From the NCBI GenBank assembly GCA_036261615.1, contig DATAKK010000014.1, positions 4,340 to 68,339 of the forward strand: 64,000 bases of DNA, in the 5' to 3' direction. Source of the DNA: JAJYQH01 sp036261615. Its GTDB lineage: Bacteria > Actinomycetota > Actinomycetes > Propionibacteriales > Propionibacteriaceae. The notes below the pieces were generated by a model that was not told the origin of the DNA, ran no database searches, and worked only from the letters and a program-made list of their open reading frames with translations. Positions 33,603 through 42,418 of the stretch are shown here, piece after piece. The position numbers were made by a program, and so were the translations under genes. Position 1 is the stretch's first letter, and each line of letters starts with the position of its first letter.

Positions 33603-35729
33603 TCAGTCGCCCTCGACGGCCGCGGGCGGACGCCGGAACACGACGACGCTGCGGCCCTCGAGCAGGGTGGTGTCACCCGCGTCCCCCGGCCGCCGCTGCG
33701 GCTTGTCGCGGCTGGTGTCGAAGACGACCTCCCACCCGTTGCCGAACTCCTCGCGGGGCAGGCGGAACTCCACCGGCTCCGGGTCGCCGTTGAGCAGGAT
33801 GAGCACGCTGTCGTCGACGATCCGACCGCCGCGGGAGTCCGGTTCGGGGATGGCCTCCCCGTTGAGGAACACCATGAGCGCCCGCGCGAACGACTCGTCC
33901 CAGTCGGCGTCGGTCATGTGCTCGCCCGAGGGTGACAGCCAGGCGATGTCACCGAGTTCGGACTCGCCGCCGTGCTGGGGCGCCCCGGCGAAGAACCGGC
34001 GGCGCCGCAGCACCGGGTGATCCAGCCGGAAGTGCACGACCCGGCGGGTGAAGTCGAGCAGCTTCTCCTGCTCGGCGTCGAGGTTCCAGTCGACCCACGA
34101 CAGCTCGTTGTCCTGGCAGTAGACGTTGTTGTTGCCCAGCTGGCTGCGACCGAGCTCGTCGCCGTGGGCGATCATCGGCACGCCCTGACTGAACAGCAGG
34201 GTGAGCAGGAGGTTGCGGTGCTGGCGCTCCCGGAGCTTCTTGATGGCCCGGTTGGTCGTCGGGCCCTCGGCGCCGCAGTTCCACGACCGGTTGAACGACT
34301 CCCCGTCGGCGTTGCCCTCGCCGTTGGCCTCGTTGTGCTTCTCGTTGTACGACACCAGGTCGCGCATGGTGAAGCCGTCGTGGGCTGTGACGAAGTTGAT
34401 CGACGCGACGGGCCGGCGTCCGGTGTGCTCGTAGAGGTCGGCCGATCCGCTGATCCGGCTGGCCAGTTCGCCCAGCTTCGCCGGTTCGGCGCGCCAGAAG
34501 TCGCGCACCGCGTCCCGGTACTTGCCGTTCCACTCGGTCCACAACGGGGGGAACCCGCCGACCTGGTAGCCGCCCTCGCCGATGTCCCAGGGCTCGGCGA
34601 TCAGCTTGACCTGGGAGATGATCGGGTCCTGCTGGACGATGTCGAAGAACGCCGCCAGCCGGTCGACGGCGGCCAGTTCGCGCGCCAGCGTCGAGGCGAG
34701 GTCGAACCGGAACCCGTCGACGTGCATGTCGGTGACCCAGTAGCGCAGCGAGTCCATGATGAGCTGCAGCGTGTGCGGCGAGCGCATGAGCAGCGAGTTG
34801 CCCGTGCCCGTGGTGTCGAAGTAGTGCGCCTTGTCGTCGTCGACGAGCCGGTAGTACGACTCGTTGTCGATGCCGCGGAACGAGAGGGTCGGGCCCATGT
34901 GGTTGCCCTCGGCCGTGTGGTTGTAGACGACGTCGAGGATCACCTCGATGCCGTTGTTGTGCATCTCCCGCACGAGCGTCTTGAACTCCTGCACCTGCTC
35001 GCCGCGGGTGCCGTAGGCGGCGTAGCGGTTGTGCGGGGCGAAGAAGCCGATGGTGTTGTAGCCCCAGTAGTTGCTGAGACCGCGCTCGCGCAGGTGCGGG
35101 TCGTTGACGAACTGGTGGACGGGCATGAGCTCGATCGCGGTGACGCCGAGCGCCTTGAGGTGATCGATGATGACCGGCTCGGCCATCCCGGCGTAGGTGC
35201 CGCGCAGTTCCTCGGGCACCCCCGGGTGCAGCCTGGTGAGTCCGCGGACGTGCGCCTCGTAGATCACCGACTCGTGGTAGTCGCGGTTCGGCGGACGGTC
35301 GTAGCCCCAGTCGAAGAACGGGTTGATGACGACCGAGGTCATGGTGTGCCCGAGCGAGTCCTCGGTGTTCTGACTGTCGGGGTCGTCGAAGTTGTACGAG
35401 AACAGCGAGGAGTCGCCGTCGATCTGCCCGTCGATCGCCTTGGCGTACGGGTCGAGCAGCAGCTTGGAGGGATCGCAGCGGTGTCCCGCGGCGGGGTCGT
35501 AGGGACCGTGGACGCGGTAGCCGTACCGCTGACCGGGCTGGGCGCCGGGCAGGTAGGCGTGCCACACGTGCGCGTCCACCTCGGTGAGGCGGACGCGCTC
35601 CTCGTTGCCGTCGTCGTCGAGGAGGCACAAGTCGACGGCCTCGGCGACCGACGAGAAAATCGCGAAGTTGGTGCCGCCGCCGTCGTACGTTGCACCGAGA
35701 GGGTAGGGACGGCCAGGCCAGATCTGCAT
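33603..35729 (-). CDS. glgX: Glycogen debranching enzyme GlgX
   Basis: This 708-residue enzyme hydrolyses alpha-1,6 branches of limit-dextrin glycogen in the cytoplasm. An N-terminal CBM48 domain (PYPLGATYDGGGTNFAIFS at 8-26) precedes the GH13 barrel. The barrel shows DVVYNHTAEGNH, the nucleophile Asp in GFRFDLAST, the acid Glu in KLIAEPWDIG and the transition-state Asp in NFVTAHDGF. A C-terminal beta domain follows. Length matches GlgX. I chose the ATG at MQIWPG, where the conserved sequence starts; no good ribosome site precedes it. No other glycogen gene is adjacent. Confidence 0.95.
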   Translation of the reverse strand: MQIWPGRPYPLGATYDGGGTNFAIFSSVAEAVDLCLLDDDGNEERVRLTEVDAHVWHAYLPGAQPGQRYGYRVHGPYDPAAGHRCDPSKLLLDPYAKAIDGQIDGDSSLFSYNFDDPDSQNTEDSLGHTMTSVVINPFFDWGYDRPPNRDYHESVIYEAHVRGLTRLHPGVPEELRGTYAGMAEPVIIDHLKALGVTAIELMPVHQFVNDPHLRERGLSNYWGYNTIGFFAPHNRYAAYGTRGEQVQEFKTLVREMHNNGIEVILDVVYNHTAEGNHMGPTLSFRGIDNESYYRLVDDDKAHYFDTTGTGNSLLMRSPHTLQLIMDSLRYWVTDMHVDGFRFDLASTLARELAAVDRLAAFFDIVQQDPIISQVKLIAEPWDIGEGGYQVGGFPPLWTEWNGKYRDAVRDFWRAEPAKLGELASRISGSADLYEHTGRRPVASINFVTAHDGFTMRDLVSYNEKHNEANGEGNADGESFNRSWNCGAEGPTTNRAIKKLRERQHRNLLLTLLFSQGVPMIAHGDELGRSQLGNNNVYCQDNELSWVDWNLDAEQEKLLDFTRRVVHFRLDHPVLRRRRFFAGAPQHGGESELGDIAWLSPSGEHMTDADWDESFARALMVFLNGEAIPEPDSRGGRIVDDSVLILLNGDPEPVEFRLPREEFGNGWEVVFDTSRDKPQRRPGDAGDTTLLEGRSVVVFRRPPAAVEGD

Positions 35730-35869
35730 CCGGTCAGCTTCGCACACGGCCACCGGAATCCCCGCTTCCTCCGGGCCGCCCACCCCCCGAAGGGCATACC
35801 GCGCGCCTCGTCCCCCTTATCGGGGGGTCGCGTCGCGCCCGCGCCGCGACCCGCTACTGTTGCTCGCTG

Positions 35870-35914
35870 AACGGTCCCGGTAGAGCGCATCCCCCGAGCG
35901 CTCCCGGGGCCGTT
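35870..35914 (-). terminator. Hairpin downstream of the trans-aconitate methyltransferase gene
   Basis: AACGGTCCCGG (35870-35880) pairs with CCGGGGCCGTT (35904-35914) with one mismatch. It lies 44 bases beyond the stop of the tam gene and ahead of glgX, both on the minus strand. The gap from 35730 to 35957 holds nothing else that I can support. Confidence 0.5.
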
Positions 35915-35957
35915 GTCCCTGGTCACCCGCACCGTCCGCCCGCGCTCGGACGCCGCG

Positions 35958-36758
35958 TCAGGCCCCGGCGTCCGGCTTGCGGCCGACGAAGAAGATCCGC
36001 CGGAAGGGGAACGGGGTCCCGTGCTCGCCGACGGGGTACGCCTCCCGGAGCAGCAGCCGGTACTGGGCCTCGAACTCGGCGCCCTCCTCCTCGCTCAGCG
36101 CGTCGAGCACCGGACGCAGCGCCGTGCCGCGCACCCAGCCGAGCACCGGGTCGCTGCCCTCGAGCACGTGCAGGTAGGTGGTCTCCCAGGCCTCCGCCTG
36201 CCAGCCGGAGCCGAGCAGGAGGTCGAGGTACGACTCGGGCGAGCCGACGGCGTCCGCGTGCCTGAGGACGCCGTCGAGCCGCCGGTGCCAGCGGGCCGAG
36301 TTGGCGAGGTCCCGGAGCAGGGTGTGCGACGGCGAGCCGAAGTTGCCTGGAACCTGGACGGCGAGCCAGCAGCCGGGCGACAGCTGCCCGAGCCACCGGC
36401 GCAGGAGTTGGTCGTGGCCGGGCACCCACTGCAGCGCGGCGTTGGAGACGACCACGTCGACGTCGTCGTCGGGCACCCACGCGCGGATGTCGCCCTGGTG
36501 GATCCGCAGTCGTGCCCGCGTGCCGGAGAGCTGCGCCGCCGACTCGACCATTGCCGGCGAGCTGTCGATCCCCTCGACGACGGCGTGCGGCCACCGGTCG
36601 GCGAGGGACGCCGTCAGCGTCCCGGGACCGCACCCGAGGTCGACCACGTGCCGCGGCGAGCGGGCGCCGATCCGCGCGGTGAGGTCGACGAACGGCCGGC
36701 TGCGTTCGTCCCCGAAGCGGGCGTAGACGGCCGGATCCCAGGTCGGCGAGGCGCTCAT
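35958..36758 (-). CDS. tam: Trans-aconitate 2-methyltransferase
   Basis: This 266-residue class I SAM methyltransferase resembles Tam throughout: WDPAVYARFGDERSRPFVDL at residues 7-26, SAM motif VVDLGCGPGTLT (about 38-49), VVSNAALQWV (about 103-112) and the C-terminal GTPFPFRRIFFVGRK. Tam methylates trans-aconitate, an inhibitory by-product of the citric acid cycle. A leaderless -10 element supports the ATG chosen. It stands between glgX and the GMC operon, all on the minus strand. Confidence 0.92.
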   Translation of the reverse strand: MSASPTWDPAVYARFGDERSRPFVDLTARIGARSPRHVVDLGCGPGTLTASLADRWPHAVVEGIDSSPAMVESAAQLSGTRARLRIHQGDIRAWVPDDDVDVVVSNAALQWVPGHDQLLRRWLGQLSPGCWLAVQVPGNFGSPSHTLLRDLANSARWHRRLDGVLRHADAVGSPESYLDLLLGSGWQAEAWETTYLHVLEGSDPVLGWVRGTALRPVLDALSEEEGAEFEAQYRLLLREAYPVGEHGTPFPFRRIFFVGRKPDAGA

Positions 36759-36770
36759 GGCGCCACGCTA
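36759..36770 (-). promoter_or_regulatory. Leaderless -10 element for tam
   Basis: On the minus strand TAGCGT (plus coordinates 36765-36770) is followed by six bases and the ATG at 36758. The hexamer is identical to the one at 20285. It lies in the 36-base gap after the GMC oxidoreductase stop, so tam can be transcribed separately from that operon. Confidence 0.55.
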
Positions 36771-36794
36771 GCGCCGGGACCGAGCCGCCCCCGC

Positions 36795-38438
36795 TCAGGC
36801 GTCGCGCCGGGCGCCCCCGGACGCCAGCCGGTCCGCGGCCCTGGCGGTCACCGACATGATCGTCAGCGCCGGGTTCGCGCTGCCCTGGGTGGGCAGGACG
36901 CTCCCGTCGGTGATGTAGAGGTTGGGCACCGCGAACGTGCGGCAGTCGCCGTTGACGACCCCGTGCCGCTCGTCGGCGGCCATCCGGGCCCCGCCGACGA
37001 GGTGGGCGTAGCGGTCGATCGTGATCACCTCGTCGGCCCCGGCGGCCTTGAGGATGTTCTCCATCACCCTCTGAGCGGCGCGCATGAGCTGGGAGTCGTT
37101 GTCGCACTGGCTGTAGGAGAAGTGCGCGACCGGCATGCCGTTGCGGTCCTTCTCCTCCGCGAGGGTGACCCGGTTCTCCGGCTGAGGGAGGAACTCGCAC
37201 AGCGCGCCCAGGCAGGCCCAGTGCACGTAGTCGCTCATGTAGTCGCGCAGCGTCGCGCCCCAGTGGCCCTGGGCGGCGACGTGCTCCGCCCAGGTGATCG
37301 GCAGGGGCGAGACCGTCTGGATCGAGAACCCCCGCTTGTACGGCTTGCTCGGGTCGGTCTCGTAGAACTCCTCGGTGCTCACCTCGGGAGGGGGCGCCTT
37401 GTACATGCGGATCTCCGCGTCGAAGCGGCCGGCGGTCTGCGGGGCACCCTGCACCATGAGGTAGCGGCCCACCTGGTCGTAGTCGTTGCACAACCCGTCG
37501 GGGAAGCGCTTCGACGAGGAGTTGAGCAGCAGCCGGGGCGTCTCGATCGAGTAGCCGGCGATCGCGACCATCCGTGCCCGCTGGAACCGGGCCACGCCCT
37601 GCCGCACATAGTGGACGCCGGTGGCACGCCCAGTGCGTTCGTCGATCTCGACCCGGGTCACCATCGAGTTGGCGCGCACCTCGGCGCCGTGCGCGAGGGC
37701 GTCCGGGATGTGGGTGATGAGGGGCGAGGCCTTGGCGTTGACCTTGCACCCCTGGAGGCAGAATCCCCGGTAGATGCAGTGGTCGCGGTTGCCGAACCGG
37801 CCGTTGGCGATCGCCACCGGCCCCACCTTGGCGGTGATGCCGAGGCGGTCGGCCCCACGGAGGAACACGTCGCCGTTGCCCCCGACCGGATGGGGTCGGT
37901 GGGGGTAGGAGTGCGGGTCGCCCCACGGCCACTTCTCCCCCGCGACCGGCAGTTCCTCCTCGATCGCCTCGTAATACGGCTTGAGGTCGGAGTACGCGAA
38001 CGGCCAGTCCGCGCCCACCCCGTCGCGGGTGAACGTCTCGAAGTCGCTCGGGTGGAACCGCGGTGTGTACCCGGCGTAGTGCACCATCGACCCGCCGACG
38101 CCGCGACCGGAGTTGTTCGACCCCAGCGGAACGGGGTCGGAACCCGAGATCACCCGGGGATCGGTCCAGTAGAGGTGGTGCGAGCCCGCCTCGTCGCTCA
38201 CCCAGTCGGCGTCCGGATCCCAGAACGGGCCGGCGTCCATCGCCACCACCCGCCATCCGGCCCGGGCGAGGCGCTGGGTGAGGGTGGATCCCCCCGCCCC
38301 GCAGCCGACGACGACCAGGTCGACCTCGTCGCTGTCGTCGAACCGGCGCATGTCGGAGCGCAGCCGGTGATTGGTGCGGCTGCCGGCGGCGGGCACCAGC
38401 CAGGCGGACTCGTTGCGGCTGCGGACGCTGAGGCTCAT
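36795..38438 (-). CDS. GMC family oxidoreductase (FAD-dependent sugar/alcohol dehydrogenase type)
   Basis: This 547-residue protein has the FAD motif VDLVVVGCGAGGSTLTQRLA near residue 40, followed by a GMC fold with C-terminal NPALTIMSVTARAADRL. The Cys-containing segment CIYRGFCLQGCKVNAK near 225-240 is typical of the gluconate 2-dehydrogenase/sorbose dehydrogenase branch. A membrane anchor and signal peptide are absent. Its ATG overlaps the stop of the subunit-3-like gene. The pair resembles the catalytic and small subunits of periplasmic FAD dehydrogenases, but no cytochrome c gene accompanies it. Confidence 0.9.
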   Translation of the reverse strand: MSLSVRSRNESAWLVPAAGSRTNHRLRSDMRRFDDSDEVDLVVVGCGAGGSTLTQRLARAGWRVVAMDAGPFWDPDADWVSDEAGSHHLYWTDPRVISGSDPVPLGSNNSGRGVGGSMVHYAGYTPRFHPSDFETFTRDGVGADWPFAYSDLKPYYEAIEEELPVAGEKWPWGDPHSYPHRPHPVGGNGDVFLRGADRLGITAKVGPVAIANGRFGNRDHCIYRGFCLQGCKVNAKASPLITHIPDALAHGAEVRANSMVTRVEIDERTGRATGVHYVRQGVARFQRARMVAIAGYSIETPRLLLNSSSKRFPDGLCNDYDQVGRYLMVQGAPQTAGRFDAEIRMYKAPPPEVSTEEFYETDPSKPYKRGFSIQTVSPLPITWAEHVAAQGHWGATLRDYMSDYVHWACLGALCEFLPQPENRVTLAEEKDRNGMPVAHFSYSQCDNDSQLMRAAQRVMENILKAAGADEVITIDRYAHLVGGARMAADERHGVVNGDCRTFAVPNLYITDGSVLPTQGSANPALTIMSVTARAADRLASGGARRDA

Positions 38439-39067
38439 GAGTTTCCCCTTGCCGGGTCGTCGGTGGGCTTGGCGTCGCGGACCTCGAAGGGCTCGCGGGC
38501 GTCGACTCCCCGGTTCTTGTAGCCGCGCGGGTACGCGGGGCCGGGGAATCCGATCTCGTTCCAGGCGCTCGGATGGGAGTAGAACGCGGTGCAGGCGTAC
38601 CTGGTCCACAGGCTCCACACGTGCTTGGCACACATCCCGTGCCACGCGTCGCTGCCCAGGTCCTGCACCGCCTGGACGAGCGTGGCCTGCTGGTCGCGGG
38701 AACAGGCGGCGAACGCGGCGTCGAACCGCGACCGCGCGTCGTCGTCCAGCCCCGCCAGCGTGTCGCGCCAGGCCTGGCTGTCCTCGGGCATGTCCTCGTA
38801 GCGCCAGCCGTCGGTCTCCTGCTCGGCCAGCCGCGAGTCGATGAGGTTGACCACCGGAACCCTCGCGTCGTCCTCCTGATTGAGCAGGAGGTCGCACAGC
38901 GCGGTCGCGACCGCCTCCTCGGCCGGGGTGAAGAAGCGGATGTCGGGGGCCATGCCGATGCGCGACAGCACCACCCCGGCGGTGACAGGGTCCCAGTGCT
39001 GGCTCTGGCTCAGCACGTCGAAGCCGGGAAAGCGGCCTTCGTAGTGCTCCTGCTCGTCGCGGCTCAC
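38435..39067 (-). CDS. Gluconate 2-dehydrogenase subunit 3 family protein
   Basis: This 210-residue protein has FFTPAEEAVATALCDLLLN near residues 35-53, the recurrent opening of the subunit 3 family, then LAGLDDDARSRFDAAFAAC and ending in YSHPSAWNEIGFPGPAYPRGY. In characterised dehydrogenases this subunit helps assembly or export of the FAD subunit. Unlike many homologues it lacks a Tat signal. The GTG start overlaps the stop of the upstream membrane-protein gene (GTGA), and its own stop overlaps the GMC start, so all three are coupled. Confidence 0.85.
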   Translation of the reverse strand: MSRDEQEHYEGRFPGFDVLSQSQHWDPVTAGVVLSRIGMAPDIRFFTPAEEAVATALCDLLLNQEDDARVPVVNLIDSRLAEQETDGWRYEDMPEDSQAWRDTLAGLDDDARSRFDAAFAACSRDQQATLVQAVQDLGSDAWHGMCAKHVWSLWTRYACTAFYSHPSAWNEIGFPGPAYPRGYKNRGVDAREPFEVRDAKPTDDPARGNS

Positions 39068-39522
39068 TTCTCGCGCCTCAGCACCGCGGCGAGCAGACCC
39101 ATCCCTCCGACCATGGTGACGAGCAGGGGTGCGAGCAGTGGGGGGCCCATCTCGATGTTGTAGCGCGCGTTGTGCCAGCCTCCCGGCTTCTGCGCGATGC
39201 CGCGGGCATGCAGATAGGTGCCCTGGAACCCGTTGGCGACGATGGCGGCCGACGCCAGCGGCAGTGCGGTCTTGGCCATCCGCTGGCTGAAGAAGCCGGC
39301 GATGCCCGCCGCCGCCCCGATCGGTCCCAGCGCCACCGGGATCCACATCAGTTTGTTGCCGAAGCTCGCCGAATCGTGCTCGAAGAAGATCTCCGCGGCC
39401 GTGGTGATCGCCCCGAGCGCGGTGAGGGCCGAGAGGCTGCGCTCGAAGCGTCCCGTCTCGACGTTGCGGACCATCCGGTCGATCCCACGCACCACCTTGG
39501 GCGTGTCTGCAGTTGCTGCCAT
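39064..39522 (-). CDS. Small membrane protein leading the GMC operon
   Basis: This 152-residue protein has about four hydrophobic segments (LSALTALGAITTAAEIFF, WIPVALGPIGAAAGIAGFF, LPLASAAIVANGFQGTYL and LLAPLLVTMVGGMGLLAAVL). A polar loop with HARGIAQKPGGW lies before the last helix. I do not recognise the family. Its position and coupling suggest a membrane anchor or electron-transfer partner for the soluble GMC complex. It is divergent from the MarR gene. Confidence 0.7.
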   Translation of the reverse strand: MAATADTPKVVRGIDRMVRNVETGRFERSLSALTALGAITTAAEIFFEHDSASFGNKLMWIPVALGPIGAAAGIAGFFSQRMAKTALPLASAAIVANGFQGTYLHARGIAQKPGGWHNARYNIEMGPPLLAPLLVTMVGGMGLLAAVLRREK

Positions 39523-39580
39523 CTACGTGCGGTCCTTCCATCCTGCGGGCGCCGTCGCCCCGCTCAGTGCGGTCGGTTTC

Positions 39581-39625
39581 CTTGCGTGAGCGCAAGTATT
39601 GCACAGGCCACCAATGGTGGATACT
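39581..39625. promoter_or_regulatory. Operator-like dyads between GMC operon and MarR gene
   Basis: CTTGCG-TGAG-CGCAAG (39581-39596) is a perfect six-base inverted repeat with a four-base spacer. CCACCA-A-TGGTGG (39608-39620) is a second perfect dyad just before GATACT (39620-39625), a -10-like hexamer that ends six bases before the MarR ATG. MarR proteins bind palindromes of this size, so self-repression and control of the divergent operon are likely. Confidence 0.6.
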
Positions 39626-39631
39626 GGTCGC

Positions 39632-40123
39632 ATGTCCCCTGCCGAGGCACCCGCGCCGGCCGTGCCCCCCGGCGATGTGGACGCCGTCATGCTCGCGCTC
39701 CAGGCGCTCGTGGGCGTCGCGGCCGAGTCCGTCGCCCAGGTCGAGGACCGCGTGACCCTGCCCCAGCTCCGCGTCCTCGTGCTCATCGCCAGTCGGGGCA
39801 CGCAGAACGTCAACGCGGTGGCGAGGGCCATGGGCATCCATCCCTCCAACGCGAGCCGGGCCTGCGACCGGCTGGTGGCCGGTGGCCTGCTCCAGCGCTC
39901 CGAGTCGGCCGTCGACCGCCGCAACCTCGTCCTCGACCTCACCGAGGAGGGCCGCGCGCTGGTCGCCGGGCTGGTCGAGCACCGCCGGCGGGCCATCTCC
40001 CGGGTGCTCGCCCAGGTGCCCGACACGAAGCGGACCGGTTTGGTCCGGGCCATGAGCGCCTTCGGCCGGGCGGCCGGCGAGGGTCCCGCCGGGGAGGCGT
40101 GGAAGCTCGGCTGGCACGACTGA
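39632..40123 (+). CDS. MarR family transcriptional regulator
   Basis: This 163-residue regulator has a winged helix-turn-helix at about 45-105: LPQLRVLVLIASRG, recognition helix region HPSNASRACDRLVAGGLLQR and the wing with SAVDRRNLVLDLTEEG. The family forms dimers that release DNA on binding small phenolic or oxidised ligands. The first ~20 residues are Ala/Pro-rich. No ribosome site; a -10-like hexamer six bases upstream suggests a leaderless mRNA. The divergent GMC operon is the likely target. Confidence 0.9.
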   Translation: MSPAEAPAPAVPPGDVDAVMLALQALVGVAAESVAQVEDRVTLPQLRVLVLIASRGTQNVNAVARAMGIHPSNASRACDRLVAGGLLQRSESAVDRRNLVLDLTEEGRALVAGLVEHRRRAISRVLAQVPDTKRTGLVRAMSAFGRAAGEGPAGEAWKLGWHD

Positions 40124-40175
40124 ACGAGCTCGGCCACTCCTGCGTCACCCGCCCGGCGTCCCGCCACGCTCGTCC

Positions 40176-41582
40176 TCACCCCTGGGTGGCCGACTCGAGC
40201 TTGCTCCGCCGGTCGCCGACGAGGTCGTTCTGGATGTCCTCGAGGGAGCGGTCGCGCGTCTCCGGCACCTTGAAGGCGAAGAAGAGGAACGCGACCACCG
40301 CGAGCCCGGTGTAGACGAAGAAGGTGCCCTGGCGGGTGATCCAGTGCGTGACGGTCAGGAAGCTGCTCGCCACGATGAAGTTGGCCGCCCAGTTCACCAT
40401 CGTCGACAGGGCCATCGCCTTGCTGCGGATGCCCGTCGGGAAGATCTCGGAGATCATCAGCCAGAACACCGGGCCGAGCCCGATCGCGAACGAGGCGATG
40501 TAGAACATCAACGCGATGAGGGCGAGGTAGGACGCATGGTGCTGCAGCCCCGGTGACCAGAAGTAGACACCGAGCACCGCCAGGGCGATCGTGAGTCCGC
40601 CGGTTCCGATGAGCAGGAGCTTGCGGCGTCCGACGCGGTCGAGCAGCAGCACCGCCACGATCGTGAAGACGACGTTGGTGACGCCGACGAACACGGTCTG
40701 GGCGATCGACGCGTTCTTGGTCAGCCCGGTGCCCTGGAGAATCGTCGGGGCGTAGTAGATCACCGTGTTCACCCCGACGAACTGCTGGAAGAACGCCAGG
40801 CCGACGCCGACCACGAGCAACGGGCGCATGAGCGGCCCGAACAGGTCGCGCACGCGGCTGCTCTTCTCGCTCTCGACAGCCTCCTCCATGTCCTTGAACT
40901 CGCCGTCGACGTCGGTCTCGTCGTCGTTCTCGCGGAGCCGGTCGAGCACGTCCTTCGCCTCGTCCCCGCGTCCCTGCTCCACCAGCCAGCGGGGGGTGTG
41001 CGGGACCGTGATCATGCCGATGGCGAGCGCCAGCCCGGGAAGTACCGCGATGCCGAGCATCCACCGCCAGGTGCCGGGGACGTTCGCGAACGCGAAGTCG
41101 ACGAGGTACGACAGCAGGATGCCGGAGGTCACCGCGAGCTGGTTGAACGAGACGAGCCCGCCGCGGAGCCGGGGTGGGGACACCTCGGACACGTACATCG
41201 GCGAGACGAACGAGGCGGTGCCGACCGACAGCCCCAGAAGGAACCGGAAGCCGATGAGCATGGGGACGTTCACCGACAGCGCGCACCCGATGGCTGCGAT
41301 CGCGTAGACCGCGCCGCTGGCCACCTTGGTCCACTTGCGGCTGGCCAGGTCCGCGGAGTACGCGGAGATCGCCGCGCCGAGGATCGCGCCCAGGAGCAGC
41401 ACCGAGACGATCCACTCCTGTGCGGTGGAAGTCGCGTGCAGGTCGCCCTTGATGTAGAGCAGCGCGCCGGAGATGACGCCGGTGTCGTAGCCGAACAGCA
41501 GGCCGCCGATGGCGGCGATCACTGACACCCGAATGAGCAGGGTGTTCCCGTTGTCGCGCAGATCCTTGATGAAGCCCGCCAT
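40176..41582 (-). CDS. Sugar/H+ symporter, MFS sugar porter family
   Basis: This 468-residue protein has the sugar porter signatures: GYDTGVISGALLYIKG after helix 1, DRVGRRKLLLIG between helices 8 and 9, PRWLVEQGR before the central loop and PETRDRSLEDI after helix 12. QQFVGVNTVIYYAPTI in helix 7 is the hexose/pentose-binding region. A charged cytoplasmic loop with Asp/Glu repeats lies near 205-240. It probably imports a monosaccharide such as xylose, arabinose, glucose or inositol. GGAGAG precedes the ATG. Confidence 0.92.
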   Translation of the reverse strand: MAGFIKDLRDNGNTLLIRVSVIAAIGGLLFGYDTGVISGALLYIKGDLHATSTAQEWIVSVLLLGAILGAAISAYSADLASRKWTKVASGAVYAIAAIGCALSVNVPMLIGFRFLLGLSVGTASFVSPMYVSEVSPPRLRGGLVSFNQLAVTSGILLSYLVDFAFANVPGTWRWMLGIAVLPGLALAIGMITVPHTPRWLVEQGRGDEAKDVLDRLRENDDETDVDGEFKDMEEAVESEKSSRVRDLFGPLMRPLLVVGVGLAFFQQFVGVNTVIYYAPTILQGTGLTKNASIAQTVFVGVTNVVFTIVAVLLLDRVGRRKLLLIGTGGLTIALAVLGVYFWSPGLQHHASYLALIALMFYIASFAIGLGPVFWLMISEIFPTGIRSKAMALSTMVNWAANFIVASSFLTVTHWITRQGTFFVYTGLAVVAFLFFAFKVPETRDRSLEDIQNDLVGDRRSKLESATQG

Positions 41583-41610
41583 GCTCTCTCCGTTCGTCGT
41601 CGTCGACGTC

Positions 41611-41669
41611 CCGAGCGCACGCTCGGAGCGGTCACCCGTCGGGCGGAGGGGCCTGGGACACCTGTCCCA
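41611..41669. promoter_or_regulatory. Two 16-base dyads upstream of the sugar symporter gene
   Basis: CCGAGCG-CA-CGCTCGG (41611-41626) and TGGGACA-CC-TGTCCCA (41654-41669) are perfect seven-base inverted repeats, each with a two-base centre. They lie 29 and 72 bases upstream of the symporter ATG (41582). They could be operators for two regulators or leader hairpins. No regulator gene is adjacent. Confidence 0.5.
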
Positions 41670-41747
41670 TGCCCGGACGCGGGCGCCGCGAAACGTGTCC
41701 CGGGCGACGAATCCTCCCCAAGGGCATCTCTGACGAGGGATTTCCCG

Positions 41748-42329
41748 TCACTCGTCGGTGGTACGACGGGCCGCCGCCGGCGAGTCGTCCGCCGGCTCGA
41801 CCCACCCGACCGACGCCTCCAGCCCCCGGCGGACGAGCGGCCCCATCGGGCCGGAGGTCTCGGGGACGACGGTGAGCTCGCCCTTGGACTCGTAGAGCAC
41901 GTAGCGCACGTGGGCGAGGTCGAAAACGCCGCGCTGGCGCAGTTGCGCGTAGATGTCGTTGTCGGTGAGCCCGCACCACCTCAGCTGGTCACGCCGCAAC
42001 TCGCCGTGGACCACCAGCACCCGCACCCTGTGGTCGGCGAGCTTGCCGAGCAGCGGCCGGAAGCGGAGCAGGCTCGCGAGGCGGTGGACGAGGATCAACG
42101 TGAGCAGCGCCACCGCACCCGTGAGGTACGACTGGCTGCCTGCGATCGCGGTCCTCCCGACGACCGCGCCCATCGCCACGGCGGTGGCGAAGTCGATGAT
42201 GGTCCACTGCGCCAGCGTCCGGCGCTCCCCGATCCGCAGGCCCACGAGCGCCGTGACGTACATGAGAGCCGCCTTGGCCGCCACCGCCCACCAGTGCGAC
42301 GCCTGCCCCACCAACCACCCGTAGTCCAC
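41748..42329 (-). CDS. DUF421 / YetF family membrane protein
   Basis: This 193-residue protein has two to three N-terminal membrane helices (about 14-90), including GLRIGERRTLAQWTIIDFAT, the family signature, followed by the soluble YetF domain (VRVLVVHGELRRDQLRWCGL, DIYAQLRQRGVFDLAHVRYV). Some Bacillus YetF-type proteins relate to spore phosphatidylserine decarboxylation; most are unstudied. The GTG start follows AAGGAGGA at good spacing. Confidence 0.85.
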   Translation of the reverse strand: MDYGWLVGQASHWWAVAAKAALMYVTALVGLRIGERRTLAQWTIIDFATAVAMGAVVGRTAIAGSQSYLTGAVALLTLILVHRLASLLRFRPLLGKLADHRVRVLVVHGELRRDQLRWCGLTDNDIYAQLRQRGVFDLAHVRYVLYESKGELTVVPETSGPMGPLVRRGLEASVGWVEPADDSPAAARRTTDE

Positions 42330-42418
42330 GTCCCGCGTCCTCCTTCGTGTCGCACCGCCGTGACGTCAACCCTACGGAGCAGCGCCGAGGGGCCCGCGGG
42401 CGAGGACGCGCCGGGCCG

